From assembly GCF_000203815.1 (NCBI RefSeq), contig NW_004457624.1, forward strand, positions 2,790,001 through 2,854,000: a stretch of DNA of 64,000 bases. Direction: 5' to 3'. Position numbers and translations under genes: made by a program. The notes under the pieces were generated by a model, which was not told the DNA's origin, ran no database searches, and saw only the letters and a list, made by a program, of their open reading frames with translations. This DNA is from Cavenderia fasciculata (taxonomy: Eukaryota; Evosea; Eumycetozoa; Acytosteliales; Cavenderiaceae). Shown piece by piece: positions 44,202-57,770 of this stretch (positions within the stretch are counted from its first letter, which is position 1; the number at the start of each line of letters is the position of its first letter).

Positions 44202-44819
44202 ATGACATCATATTCATTAAAATTCAACTTTACTCAAGCTGGTTTAGCTGCAATTGCATCTGCCCAAGAACGTGTTTGTGTAGTAAAATCTGTAAATGGT
44301 CAAGTTTCCAATGTAGTCTGGGTAACCTTCAAACCATTCTTGAACAACACTTTAGAATGGCAAGAGGTTTATGGATTGTACAGTTCATCAACTCAAATCC
44401 AAAATGGTGCTACTATTAGTCGTCTGTCCAATCTCAAGGGTGCCAGCAAGACTCATCAATATCCATTCAACAAAGCTGGTTTCTTTGACCAAGCCAATTC
44501 AGTGGTCGTCAAATCGTATGGTCTCGTCAACAATTATGGTGAATCACTTACCTTTGGTTTGACCCAAACTGCTCTTGTTAACGGTGTCCAAGTCGATGGT
44601 GAACTCAATGCAACCACAGTATTGAACAACCAGTCTGCCGAATACACTCCCATCGTCACATTGTCTGTCTATGTTGCCGCCTCACTCAACAATGGTAGTG
44701 TCATCTCTGACATTACTAGTCAAGCACTCACCCTCACCTACACCAGTGATACTGATAAATCAGTTTTCTATGATGACAACAGCAATATGTTTGTCGAAGG
44801 TTCCATCCCATCAAATTAA
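44202..44819 (+). CDS. Uncharacterised 205-residue all-beta cytosolic protein
   Basis: Single exon. The sequence starts MTSYSLKFNFTQAGLAAIAS and is built of alternating beta-strand-like segments (VVWVTFKPFLNNTLEWQEVY; SYGLVNNYGESLTFGLTQTA; EYTPIVTLSVYVAASLNNGS). It has no signal peptide, no membrane helix and one Cys. Codon use is less AT-biased than in neighbours and the promoter is strong, both typical of an abundant protein. The pattern suggests a small sandwich-fold module such as a lectin or cytolysin-like fold, but I cannot assign a family. Confidence 0.75.
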   Translation: MTSYSLKFNFTQAGLAAIASAQERVCVVKSVNGQVSNVVWVTFKPFLNNTLEWQEVYGLYSSSTQIQNGATISRLSNLKGASKTHQYPFNKAGFFDQANSVVVKSYGLVNNYGESLTFGLTQTALVNGVQVDGELNATTVLNNQSAEYTPIVTLSVYVAASLNNGSVISDITSQALTLTYTSDTDKSVFYDDNSNMFVEGSIPSN

Positions 44820-45050
44820 TTCAACAAATTTAATTAAATCATCACACCAATATATTGTAATATTATTTTAAACAAAAAATAAAATACCAAAAACAATTTA
44901 AAACAAAATAACAAATTAAAATCTAAATCATGATTGGAGATATGAATATGAAATACGACGGGATAGAATTTATATAAATATATGTTTAAACTAATGTTTA
45001 GTTTGCCTCTGTGAAAATTTTTTGTTTGATTAATTTTTCTATTGATTGAT

Positions 45051-45378
45051 TTACCAACTATAAATAAATAATGGAATTAATAAATTGAATATAATAATAA
45101 TTAATATATTGATTACTTACAATGCCCATTTTGGTTTATTATAGATTCCAGATCTTGGTGATTTTTTGTCATCAGCTACCATTGTAATTCCTTGAATACT
45201 ATTTAAATTTGAACCATGGTTCCACTGTTGATGAATAGATAAAGAAACTGTTGATTTATTACCAAAGTTTGATAGTTTTGAAATGGCGTCTAAACATTTT
45301 GATGAGGAATAAAAAAAAAAAAAGTTAGATTTAATTTGTGACCTTTTGATATAATTAATTATATTTACCTAGAATCAT
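45051..45378 (-). CDS. 61-residue microprotein, three exons
   Basis: Minus-strand exons 45378-45369 (10 bases), 45289-45121 and 45057-45051 (7 bases, including the stop). Product: MILDAISKLSNFGNKSTVSL, SIHQQWNHGSNLNSIQGITM, VADDKKSPRSGIYNKPKWAF, W. Donors GTAAAT and GTAAGT and acceptors TTTAG and TATAG are canonical; introns are 79 and 63 bases. The opening, a short helix followed by Ser/Asn-rich sequence, recalls the many tiny induced proteins of D. discoideum (HssA/SigN-type), but I cannot prove kinship. The last exon codes for little more than Trp and the stop. Confidence 0.6.
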
Positions 45379-46808
45379 TTTGGAGAGATAAATGAATTAA
45401 TAAATTAAATTATTTAAGAAAATATAAAATAAAATATTAATATTTGAACCATGGTTCTTCTATTTAAACTCAAGAATTCCAACAACAGTGGTAGATGATA
45501 GACGGTCTATAATACATACCCGATGATCATGTATGAACGTGTGTATAGAGTTACTACGAGCATGAAATTGACTAGTTTTATTACTAGCTCCCAGTTACAC
45601 TTGAAAACGGCTGATTTTCAAACAAAAACACTGTCTTTTGTTCATTTTTTTCCATAGAAAATCCAGGTAAGAGGGTTGTTGGCATACCCAATGATATTAT
45701 ATCAACACACAAAAGTTACAGGAATAATATTGTAGTAAAGAGAGAATAGTGTGTGGGTGTTGAAAGGAATAGTTAAAATGGCTTGATTAATCGTGTGATC
45801 CACCCCCACATTCAAACCTTATTCTCATGACCAAGTGTATAAATTGATTTCAATACATTATGATCTACTAGAAATAGAATCTATGTCACACAATTCTACT
45901 CCTTTTACTAAAAATTATTTACCAGGGACACTGTACATTTTGTCATATGCCATTTTTAAACATGATGTTGGTGGAATAAGTGTTTAATGAAACAATGAAT
46001 GATAAACAACACGTGATGTCAACTTATATTATCATATTTTTCTACAATTTACAAAAAAAACTAACAACCATATCATATTATTATTATTGTTATTATTAAA
46101 CTCTTTCCCAAAAAAGTAAAATATTTTAAAGAGGTCATACTCAATTTGTAGGATGTGATGCGTATTACGAATCCAATTATTATTATTATTATTATTTCCC
46201 CTTCCCTTTCTTTAAATTCAGTATATGTTTTCTAATAAAAAAAGATAGAAATCTGTCACCTGGATTCAATCAAATTAATAGATTTAGTTGATAAATAGGA
46301 AAATAAAAACAAAAGTGAATGGTTGGATGGGAAAAGGAATAAATTCTAAATTGATTGATTGATTGATTGATACATGGGAATTCTGATCTATTAGATGTCT
46401 TTTTCCAAGTTAAATAATCTATATACCCGACAAATGAGTTATTCTTGGTTACATACCCAATACCCCCATCCATGTTTTAACATGTGGTGTAGTAGTAAAC
46501 TACGAAATAAACAGACTATAGTCTATTATCTCTGTTTGATTGGTTGATAAAAATGGATTGGTTTGTTGGTTGATTGATATTCAAAGTCACCTACTCTTAC
46601 GATTTTGATTTAGCTAACCCAAACATCCATATTAATAGGCTATAATCTTTCCGACATTTTTTTTTACTACCCCAACAAAACCTACTGTGTTCGATTGTCA
46701 TTCTGTTTATACAACTCTCTTTTTTGTCAGTCATCCAGTAAGCAACAACAACAAGTAGCAGTAGCAGCCCTTTCTTTACAGCTCATTACATAGTTTATTT
46801 ATGATAAT
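45379..46808. other. Long intergenic region
   Basis: 1.4 kb without a supported gene. It holds a fairly GC-balanced strip at 45470-45700, a 67-codon minus-strand frame at 46270-46473 (MDGGIGYVTKNNSFVGYIDY) judged too weak to call, and GATT/ATTG repeats (46352-46372). Promoters of the microprotein and of the methyltransferase must lie here. Confidence 0.5.
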
Positions 46809-49184
46809 ATGGGTGATAAGAAACAAGAAGAAGAAGAAAAAGTAGTATCGTCAACAATAGATCGTCATCACAAAAAAGAACAAGAACAAGATGATGATAA
46901 TGATGATGATGATGAACAAGAATTAAGTTTAAGTGACATGTTCCCTCCTTGTGAGGAGGTAGAGATTTATCATTACAACATTAACGATATAAACTTAAAG
47001 ATTAAAGGTCAACAGTAAGTGCGTGCGTGTCTGTTGTTCTTTTATCTATCAATCATCACATTATATATATACCCACACTGTCTTGCTCGACTACTAGCAT
47101 CATCCCACACAACCACATACCCACAATGTTCTTGTAGTGTGTAATCGACATCAATTCACTGGAGACAACATCACCTAGTAGACAGGGTGAAATCAGTTTT
47201 TGGAACCATCACCGCATGTGTGTGTGATATTGATGACAATACCGAAATGGTCAGTCAAAAGTAGTTAATCACATTTATTATATTTAATATTGGGAGGGGG
47301 GGTGTATAATAATTATATTATTATTTTTTTACATCAATTGCCAGTATTAGTACTGGTTGATTGAGTGTGGTAAAAGAATAATATAACTTGAAACAATCAA
47401 TCAAAATAATTACTACTATTAGGGTTAGGGTGGCGGATGGGATGGTACATGTAATTTTGGAATTAGGATGGTTGGTTTGGTGATCAACTCTCAAACAATA
47501 TGGTTTCTCTCAAAAAGTTGAATCATTTTGTTATTCTCTTTCCAACTTGTTCAAAATCAAAATCAAAAACTCTCCTCTTAAATAATTTAAACTATAAAAC
47601 TATAATATTATATAATAAATATATATCTATATAGCTATCTCTATATATTATTTCCATATACCTATTTCTATATATTATCTATATATTTCTATATAATTTT
47701 ATCCATCTATTTATAATACCCATATAATTATATCTATATATATTTATTATCTCTATATTATATTTGTTTAATGTTTGTTTATAATGGTATAAAATGCTAA
47801 AATAATAATCCCTACCACTTGGGATTATCCTTTATAGTTGTGATTAACCTTTAACAAAAAAAAAATAAAATAACTAATAATGAAAACCATCACTTTAAAA
47901 CTTTTACTAACTGTTATTTCTCTCCTATAACCATTCTTTTACTTTTATAGATTACAAAATATAAATACCCAACCCTCTACCGGTCTATTGCCATGGCCTG
48001 CCGCTTCAATATTGTTTAATTTTATTGCAATCAATAATAATTTATTTAATGTAAATATTTAAAATTAATTAATCAAACCAAGTTTAGTTCAAAAATATTT
48101 ATTTCTTTTTCTTTATCCTTTTATTTATAGAATAAGAAAGTTTTAGAGTTGGGAACCGGTGTTGGTAAATAACCTTATTTAGCTTTTCATATATTATTAT
48201 TTTTTTTATCTATATATCTAGGCCTCAACGATGAATTGATTACTAAACATATTTTACTTGCCCGATTATTCTATAATCAAAAAATATATATCTATATATA
48301 ATATTATTATTATCTATATAATTATTATTATCATTATATACTATATCTATTTAATTATTTTTATATAATTATTTTTATATACTTATCTTTATATAATTTC
48401 TATATACTTATCTCTATATAATTTCTATATAATCTAATATTTTCTATATATATTTCTATATATTTATGTTTATATAATTATTTCTATATAAATTATTATT
48501 ATTATTAAAGGTGTTTGTGGGTTGGTCGCTTCAAAATTTTGTGCTTCTATTCTAATGACAGATGGTGATTTGTCTACACTAGGTCAACTAAGTGACAATT
48601 TGGATTTAAATTCCTCAATATTTAAAGGTATTTATTTTTTTAATCTTTGGACCAATTCCATTTTTAAATTTAAAACACAAACACTTTTGATTTAAACATT
48701 TTATATTTATTCTTTTTTTTTTTTTTTTTTTAATTGTCACCTTAGTAAAACCATCAATAAGACATTTGTATTGGGGAAAGGATAATCAGGGGACACTTGA
48801 TTCGGTTCAAAAGGATTTTAATGAATTTGATATTGTCATTGGATCGGATCTCATCTATCAGGATGCTTCTATTGAACCTTTGTTTTATACGGTCAATCAA
48901 TTATTATCAAAGAGTAATCCTGAAAATGCTTTTTATCTTTCTTTTTTAGGTAAATATTTAGAAATAACAATATAATCAATTAAACCTTTAACTTGTACAT
49001 AATACTAATATTATTTATTTCTTTTTTAGATCGAAAAAATCATTTGCCAATTTTAGAAAAAGTTTCCAGTTCTTATGGATTTGAAATGCAGTCGTTACCA
49101 GTTGATAGTTTTCTAACTGATCTAACAAATGTTTCAACCATGTCAAAAATGTTTATATTTAAAAGGAAAGAAACCCAAAGTTAA
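46809..49184 (+). CDS. Family 16 (METTL21-like) protein methyltransferase
   Basis: Six exons, 46809-47014, 47951-48050, 48131-48164, 48511-48627, 48746-48949, 49030-49184; 271 residues. An acidic N-terminal region (QEQDDDNDDDDEQELSLSDM) precedes the Rossmann methyltransferase core: STGLLPWPAASILFNFIAIN, motif I VLELGTGVGVCGLVASKFC split over an exon junction, and the acidic post-I segment MTDGD. Then EFDIVIGSDLIYQDASIEPL, the family 16 equivalent of the (D/E)xxY catalytic loop, and a closing FIFKRKE strand. Such enzymes methylate lysine (or histidine) side chains of chaperones and translation factors. Introns 1 (936 bases) and 3 (346 bases) are unusually long for this genome and full of TATATA-type simple sequence. 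Confidence 0.85.
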
Positions 49185-49654
49185 CCCGAATAAATTATTT
49201 AATCTCTCTGAGTATTTCCCCAAACAATATAAAGACTTGTCTTTAAAGTCTAGACTCAAATTTATTTATTTCTTTTAATTAATTAGGGGGGGTGTTTGCT
49301 GGAGGATATGGACAGCCCATATCCATCTAGACAAACGGTTTTTAAATTTGATTTACACAACATGTAAGTTAAACTTGGTTTGTTTTGGAGATAATTTTGT
49401 TATAATCGAAGTAAGAGAATGTTTATGCGTTCATAGCGAACGATTGCAACTTCTCTTGAAGAGTATTTTAAGATGACTGATTATTTTATTTCAATCAACC
49501 CATTTATTTATAGCAGCCAAAGAATTTAACAATTGTGGAACAATTCTCATACATTTACCAATTTTCCAAAAAACTTCTATTTTTTTTAAACATTGATACA
49601 ACAATGATACATAATCAGATTTAATTAAAAATTGGGTTTGATTTATTTATTTAT
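49185..49654. other. Convergent intergenic region with hairpin
   Basis: 3' flanks of the methyltransferase (+) and NBAS (-). A G-run (GGGGGGG near 49286) is followed by an 8-bp hairpin at 49304-49324 (GGATATGG, 5-base loop, CCATATCC). No gene is seen. Confidence 0.55.
49304..49324. repeat. Hairpin, 8-bp perfect stem
   Basis: GGATATGG/CCATATCC around ACAGC, in the spacer between two convergent genes. It could act in 3'-end formation, but that is inference. Confidence 0.5.
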
Positions 49655-52600
49655 TTATTCTTCTTCTTCTTCTTGGTCATCAGTATCTTTTTCAAATATT
49701 TCTTTTGCGTTGATAAAGTTTGTTAAAATAATATTCCAAGTTAAATAATTCATTTCCAGTTCTTTTTCGTTTTCCTTGGTTTGAAGATGTTGTTGTAATT
49801 TTTGAATGGTTGTGAGAAGATATTTATAAAGAAGAGAGATTGAAATGTCAAAGGAGCAATAGGTATTTGGGTTGGGACTAATAGCCAACCACCAAACGCA
49901 AAGAGAAGCAGCTTGGTAGTAGTGTTGGTGAATGACAAGTTGAGAGATGGTGTGTTCGATAGATTGTGGAATATTTCTACCCCTATAGTATTGATCAGAG
50001 TTTTGAATATCTTCTTCTTGATCAAAGTTGTTGTGAATCTTGACGAGTTGTTGTAATGGATCATATAAAATAGTATCGGCAAACTTGTACATATATCCTT
50101 GTTGGAAAATGAGTTGTAACAATTGTTGATTTGAATCTATAAATTGTTTCAATTCTACGTTATTATTATTCTTGTTGTGTGTACAATATACTAGAGGTTG
50201 ATTAATAGTTGATTCTTTTTCTTTTTCAAAAGTTAATTTAATAAAAGAGATGATTGATTGAATAGATTGTTGTTGAATTGATAAATAATTTGAAAGTAAA
50301 CCAAATTTGAATGAAGTGATTTGATCCTTTTCTGATAATTGTTTGGCAAGTTGATTTTCTTCATCTATATTGATTGGGAATAAATTTGATTGATCAATTC
50401 GAAGGCTGAGTAATTGACCAATAGCTTTTTGATTTCCTTGTAGTTGATTAATAAATTCACTGTACAATCTAAACCAACAATCATGATGTTCGTGTTGGAG
50501 ACTATTGCTGTCTTGACTCTTTCCAACATTGCTACTCCACATTGTCAGCAATTCAGACAGATATACAACCTTGTGAATGGTATCACAATGTTGGATTAAT
50601 TTGTCAAATAATAAAACAGCTGCATCTGGTGAATCAATGTCAATATTGGCCAAATCGACATTGGTCCAAGTATTTTCAATGATTTGTTTGGTTTTGAATT
50701 GATTGTGCAAGATACGGTCTTGGGACTGTTTGTCTTGATCAGATTCCATTGCATAAAAGATTCCATTGGTTTGGTTCAATATAAAATCGAGCAAGAGTAT
50801 TCTAGTTGGCGATGGATTACTTGATTTGTAAATATAGTTTCTTAAAATATCCTGTGCAATGGTAGGGATTAATTTCGACCATTCCTTTTCCTTTTTAAAC
50901 AATGCAACAAATCTTTCCAATCCTGATTTGATCGACTCTTTTTCCTTTTCCTGATGAAGCAAAGTTGATAGGAATTGTTTATAATAATTTGAAACAATAA
51001 GAGAGTCATCTTCTTGATTATCTCCCTTTATCAAACGATAGGTATCCAATAAATCTTGTGGTCGAGCAGATGGGATCATGGTTGGTAAAATGGCATCACA
51101 CTGTGATTGCAAGAATTCTTGATAATTGAAATCGGCAGACTCTCTCTGTTTGATAAATTGTTGGTAATACTCTTCGACAAGACCCTTTTCAACCATGGTT
51201 TGTTGTTGTTGGAGTTTTGAAAAGATTTCAAGGTGATTGAGAATCTCTAGGAAATGTTTATACAGTGACGGCGAGCTAGAATTCTTTACATGCTTCCAAT
51301 GAACCAAATCATCAATGACATGAATACGTTCGGCAAGTGTAAGATGTTTAGAGTAAGGACCAATAGAGACACTTTCGTACAGTTCTTGGATATCGTGGTC
51401 ATCCAATTGCTTTCTATACTTGGTGCAAGTTTCCATGATGGTGTGACCACTTCCGTCGTCCCAACCATCACTACTTGAACCTTGTTGATTGATGTTGCTT
51501 TCGATGATATTGTCGACAAGGTTGTGGTACATACTACTAATGGTATGGTTTTGGATATTGTCATCGATGGGACGAATCGTTTGGAGGATACTGATAATAT
51601 TGCAACAGAAAGCAATGTTTTCCTCTGACAAGACTTGACCCAACTCTGTATTGTACACATCATAGTCCTTTTCATCGACCATCTTTTTGAAATCCAAATG
51701 TGACATTTGTTTGTTGGCTGCTGATTTGATGAGTAGACTCAACAACTTTAATCTAGCTTGAATGTTTTCACCTAGACCATGAGTATCATTGGGTGATAAG
51801 GTGTTGATTAAATCGAGCTTTTGTAAAACATCATAAAAACATTGTAGTTTTTGGTAAGAGACTCCAGTGATTTCATTGTAGAGGTTGTGGATGGCTTCGG
51901 GTGAGAGCATTTTCTTGGCCATTTGAGAGTCGATAAAGAGATTCGAGCTATTGTCATGCAATATCTTCCACTCGACATAGGCATAGATAACCTCGTTGAC
52001 CGAGATTCCATTTCTTTCAGCCATTGAAAGCGATGTTTGGAATGATTTCAAATCGTTGGATTGAGCAAATTGAATGATGGTCTCCCTCTTATAGTTACCA
52101 TCCTCTCTGAATCTTTCAAAATCAACCACTGATTTCATATCTGAAAATTCCTTTGCTTGAATCGAATCGATCAGTAGGCTGTGATAGCTACCAACCTTTT
52201 TGACGAGATCTGCTGGATATTCATTTGGACGTTCTTCAATAATCTTTTTGGCATCTTTGAGAACACCGTCAATTGATTGATTGAATAGAATTTTGTCTGG
52301 TTCAGCAGCAGCACCAGCAGTACCACTAGACAATAGTTGGAGAGAGTAAAAATAGCATGCCAAAATGATTACACGTTCCAAACTCTTTTCATATTCTACA
52401 TTGGTTTGAGCAGTTTTAATCAATTGATTAAATATTTCATCTGGTATATTGGTATCTGCCAATCCAAATAGATATGAAAGTACCAAATTAAATTGACCTT
52501 TACTAATTGATAACTTTACAAGATAAACTATAATTTCTTGATCACTACCAATATCACTATCACTATCACTATTATTATTATTATTATTATCAAGTTGAAT

Positions 52601-55600
52601 ATATTTCATAATTTGTTGAATATGTAATAATAATTGAGTTTTGAAAAGTTGGTCTTGTTCAATTGGTTGATTTTGTTCTTTTTCTTTTAGCAGAGATACT
52701 AAAGAATATTGTTGTTGTGATTCAATAAATGGAGGTTCCATCACAACCTGTTGTCTATTATTATCCAATTGTTGATAGAGATGGGTTTCATCACGTCTAT
52801 ATTTCTCCAATATATTCATAGTAACACCAGAGTCATTTAATTCTCTTGATAATTTTAATGATTCCAATGTCTTACTATCCTGTTCTATCAATAAATCTTT
52901 TCTAATTTCCATCTCTTGATAGGCTTGTAATAAGTTGGCCAATTCTGATTCATCGCAATAGACCATTGCTGAAGACAATAAATCCAATCTTTCATCAATA
53001 TCTCCATAGTTTGCATTCAATGCCAACGTTGCAAACATATTCCACACTTCCTTGTAGGTTGGTGGAATTGATTTCTCGTTTTCAATCAACGACGAACAAA
53101 TCGTTCTGGCAATTGGATAGTCATCATTTGACAATGCCTTTTTAATCAACATGACTTGGATAATGATCTTGTCATTTGGTGCTCCAATGTCTTGGTCTTC
53201 CTCTTCACCTCTCCAATCCTTTAATAGATTTGAAATACTTAATATATCATCAATCGATTTGTAGGCTGTTGGGTTTGTATCTAGCAATGATTGAATCAAC
53301 TCGAATCGACCATAATTCATATAGTTGAATGTCGTGTTGGGTGCCGATGTGGAGCCAATGATTGATTGGATTGGTTGAGGATCAGCGACGAGTTGATCGA
53401 CCGATGTCTGTGCAGGAATCAACGATTTCTCCAGGATCAAACGTACTTGAATTGGAATCTTGGTATAGTTGAATTTTGAGTAGAGAATATCACTTGCTTT
53501 GATAAGATTCAACTCTCTAATGATCTTTCTGGTTGGTGGTTTGATGAGTTCTAGACATAGCTGTGCTTCTTCGGCCACTTGACCAAATGATTGTGATGCA
53601 TTAAACAGTTCTCTAGCTGCTCCAAGAACGAGTTGCTCGACACGTTCGGGTGATCCACATTTTGAAAAGTACTCTTTTGCAAGCGTGTACTTTCCTTCGG
53701 CCAAGATATTCTTGACAAAGAGACTGTAGAGTGCAGCCTGATCGTTGTTGTGGAACATGTGTTGTCTAACGGTGATAAAGTCATCAAACATGGTCTTCCA
53801 CTGTGCGTTTTTGAATCGTTGGAGTTTACCAAGTTTGCATAGGGCTGCGAGTAGTTGATGGCAGTCCTCTGTATCGCGGTGGTTGCTGTGGTGTTCGATG
53901 GTCTTGGCCATATCATACTTTGAGAGAATCATGTTTGACTGGACATACGACTTGTACTGTGCGAGACGGTCGTAGAGTGCGTGGAGAGTGCTCGTGTCGT
54001 CATTGTAGCTACGGTCGGGAATGAGATTGACAATGGCGTCCATTTGGGCAATCGACTCGATTGATGTGGATGAGCATGCGTGGATGGCCGATAAACCAAT
54101 CGATAGAATAGTAGATAAACTTGGCTCTCTATCTCCTCTTCCAGTGTCATCATCATTATTACCCCTAAGTCTAGAGGTAGCAGCTTCAATGTAAGCTTTA
54201 CATATTTTTAAAGTACCCTTTTTCTTTGCCAAGTCAACAAAGTAGTCTTTGACAAGTGAATCTTTGTAGAGAGTGTCACGATAGTATGGTTGACATCGTT
54301 TGACAATGTTTTGGTAGATTGTCATTGGTGAACTATCACCCAACAGCAAGCAGAGACGATCCTTTGTACCCAACAAAATGTAGTCGTTGAGTGATACATC
54401 TTGGCCGGTTTCATAGACAATGATGTTTACCTGTTCAGCCAGACTACGCATGTCAGACAGTCCCATAACCTCCTTCTCCAAACCGATATTGATCAATGAC
54501 AATGAATTATCTACTTGACCTGATCTCTTGTCAATTTCAACAGCTCTTTCAGTATACCATTTTGTAACCATTCCACTATCTATTCTACCACTATTCATTG
54601 GTGGTGATGTTACTGATTGTTGTTGTTGAGTTGGTGAAACTGTACCACTACTGATTGAATAATTTGGATATTGTTGAGTTTGAGTAGAAGTATTGCTATT
54701 TAAAACATAATCCAATGAATAGATATCATTTACTTTATCACGACCTCTAATATCTTCATAGTCACTACCAAGTGACTGCAAGACACTCTTGAGATAGGTA
54801 GAGTTCCATCGTTGTTCATAGAGGTTTGCAATCTTTCCAGTAAATGCTTCTGGTTTTTGGCTTTGATCCAATTCAAATGGTTTCTTTGATGCCCAAAAGT
54901 TGGTTGCATCTGGGAGCAACTTGCTGTAAGAGGTGGGATCGGTTGTCTCTGGGATCATAGAGAGAACGTTTAATCGCTCGGGAAGGACAGTCTTGGGGTA
55001 GTATGTAAACAACACCTCGATAGCTTTGAAATGTTCGACGGTTGCATACTCCATGGCAACCGACTCTAACTTACAACTACGGAATCTGAGATAGTCTAGT
55101 GCATCATAATGATTACCATAGATCTCTTTGTATACTGCCAAACGATTCAAATAGTTGATGAGAATATTACGATGAAGTACGATAATAATGTTGTTACGAT
55201 CTTGAGACGATCGTTGGATACCATACTCTAACAATAGTTTAGCACCTTCATAATTTAATGGGATTCTAGTATGACACTCCCAAAGAATCCACTCGAGGTC
55301 TTGTACCTTTGACAAGAATGATTTAATACTTTCTTGAGAGACAATTGACTTTGACCATCTCTTTTGGTGTACTAAATCCTTGTCCAATCCATAATGTTCG
55401 GCTATAATAATAGCGTTGCTATACTCTTTTTGTGCAACTTTGGCCTTGAACAATTGCTCTGGTGTAGTTGATTGGAATCTAATAATCTTTCGAATAATAT
55501 GTTGTTTATCTTGTTCACCTTCTAATGCTTTTGGATGTGATACTGCTTTGTTACTGTTATTATTATTTCTACGTCGATCAAAAATATTTCTACCATATTG

Positions 55601-57692
55601 ATCACGATCGATTTGGAAATTGAATTCGTCATAATCGGTTGGATGGTCACCGTAAAAGTATCGGTACACATATTTGTAGGCTTCAATGGTGGGTCGTGCA
55701 ACGCGCTCTCTAAACTGTTCGTTGGCAAGTGTCAAGATGGATGGCTTGAAAAAGAGGTCACCGCTCGTCTCTAGGATAAAGAATCGACCCTTGTGAGCAG
55801 ACGTCAAGACTGGTGGTTGAACCGATGCAACTGTCTCTGGATCATGTAACAAGCAATTCTCACCAGTCTCCATTGAAAAGATAACAAACTCTCCACCTTC
55901 ATTTGCAAGTATAATATCGTGATTTGACCACCATGATATATCAATCACTTGCTTATTAAACATTTCATTTTGTTGTTGTAATAAAGATAAAGATTGATGA
56001 TGTTGATGATGTAAGGATGATTGAATAGGACTATTATTATTATTATTACGACTTGCTGGTCCATTATTATTTTGATTATTATTAATTGGAGAATTAATTG
56101 GAGATACTTTATCCCAAACATGAATTAAATCATTTGTAGTCCATACTTTAATTGGTTTGATTGGTGAATGATGATGATGATGAGAGGAAGATGCAGCCTG
56201 TGAAGTACTTGGAGTATTCCACAAAGATATATTACCATTTAAATCCAATGCAACCAATTGTGATCCGTCGTGAGAGAATCTAATCTTGTGAATAATAGAT
56301 TGCGAGTAATCACCAAAGATGGATGTAGTCAACTTTGTGAAAAAGTTTTTCTGTTTGCTATTCTTTTGTTGTTGTTGCTGTTGTTGTTGTTGTTGTTTGT
56401 TGGTGCCGTCGATCGAGGTGTCCAAATCAACCGCCGATTGTCCAGGTGGATTTAATAGTTTAAAATAAGGTGCCTTGTCCATCAACTTCCAAAACGATAC
56501 AAATGGTTTAACGACACTTCTACGATTCGGTCTCTTTGATCTTCTGTTTCCACCAACTGCCAATATATCACGTTCGTGACAATAGTGAATGCACCCAACT
56601 GAATAATGAAAGTTTTTAACATCAACAGGTGATAATTGTGGAAAACAACCAACCGATGAATTGGCATCCGATGAATTTACAATTGGATGTATAGTAAATG
56701 AATTACTATTAGCATGTGATGAATTAGTTACCAAAGGTATATGAAATCTTCTTAATATCATATCATATCCCATTACTAATAATTCATAACTAAAACGAGA
56801 AGAATAAAAATAACATTAAATTAATAAAAGAAAAGAAATAATATCTCTTTATATTATTTCATACCATTTAACAGGAGAATTTAATAATGAACAAACACCA
56901 ACTCTAATAGCCAAATCTACAATTCCATCACGAGGATTAATACCCAAAACATTTGGTGATAATATATGTATGGTTGTCTCTGTCTCTATACAAATGATAT
57001 AGATAGTACATCCACTTGTTGAAAATGCCATAATTTGATTATCAGGACTAAAACATAATCTTTGCCATTGTGCTTCTTTATCATATTGTATATCTAAATA
57101 GAAAAGTATTAGTAAACTAACAATCATACTAATACTACTATATATATATATATATTTATATATATTTACCATTCCATTTCTTTTGAATTGAATTAAAATT
57201 ATCATTTGAACTTCTAATGACAATGGTTGAATTTTGGGTATTGGCCAGCAATGAACCATCATCACTTGAAAGTAATCTTGCTTTTGGTTGTCTGAGATGA
57301 TGTAGATGCAATTGTGATATTTTACTTTGTCTTGTCGATTTTGTACTTATAAATTGTACAACAGTCCATGGTAATTTAATTAATGTTTGAAATGATTTAA
57401 TTAAAAATCTTGTATATCCTAAGAGAGAAAGATAAATGTTATTAATTTAATCAATAATATATATTTATAATCATTCATTTCATACTCTTTCTTCTTGCAT
57501 CAAATAACCAACCATGTCGATTATATAATCTTGATTCTTCTTCATCTTCTTCATTTGGTAGTATTTCATCGATCCATTCAGGATCAACAAACCATAGAGT
57601 GTAGAGTATCTTTGTCTTGTTTTTATCTCTTGCCATAAGTGCCGATGTAGTTGATACTGATGTATTTAAAGGTGATGATACCATTGATCTAC

Positions 57693-57770
<78 letters not shown>

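Noticed and set aside
45470-45700. GC-richer strip as a possible class I or other structured RNA gene
   Set aside because: I could not find the conserved terminal stem or motif of class I RNAs, nor a cloverleaf or snoRNA box pair.
46270-46473. 67-codon minus-strand frame MDGGIGYVTKNN
   Set aside because: C-terminal half is repeat-derived (GATT repeats) and no domain or splice continuation was found.
47421-47434. Telomere-like TTAGGGTTAGGG inside intron 1 of the methyltransferase gene
   Set aside because: Only two units and surrounded by ordinary intron sequence; not evidence of a telomere or fusion point.
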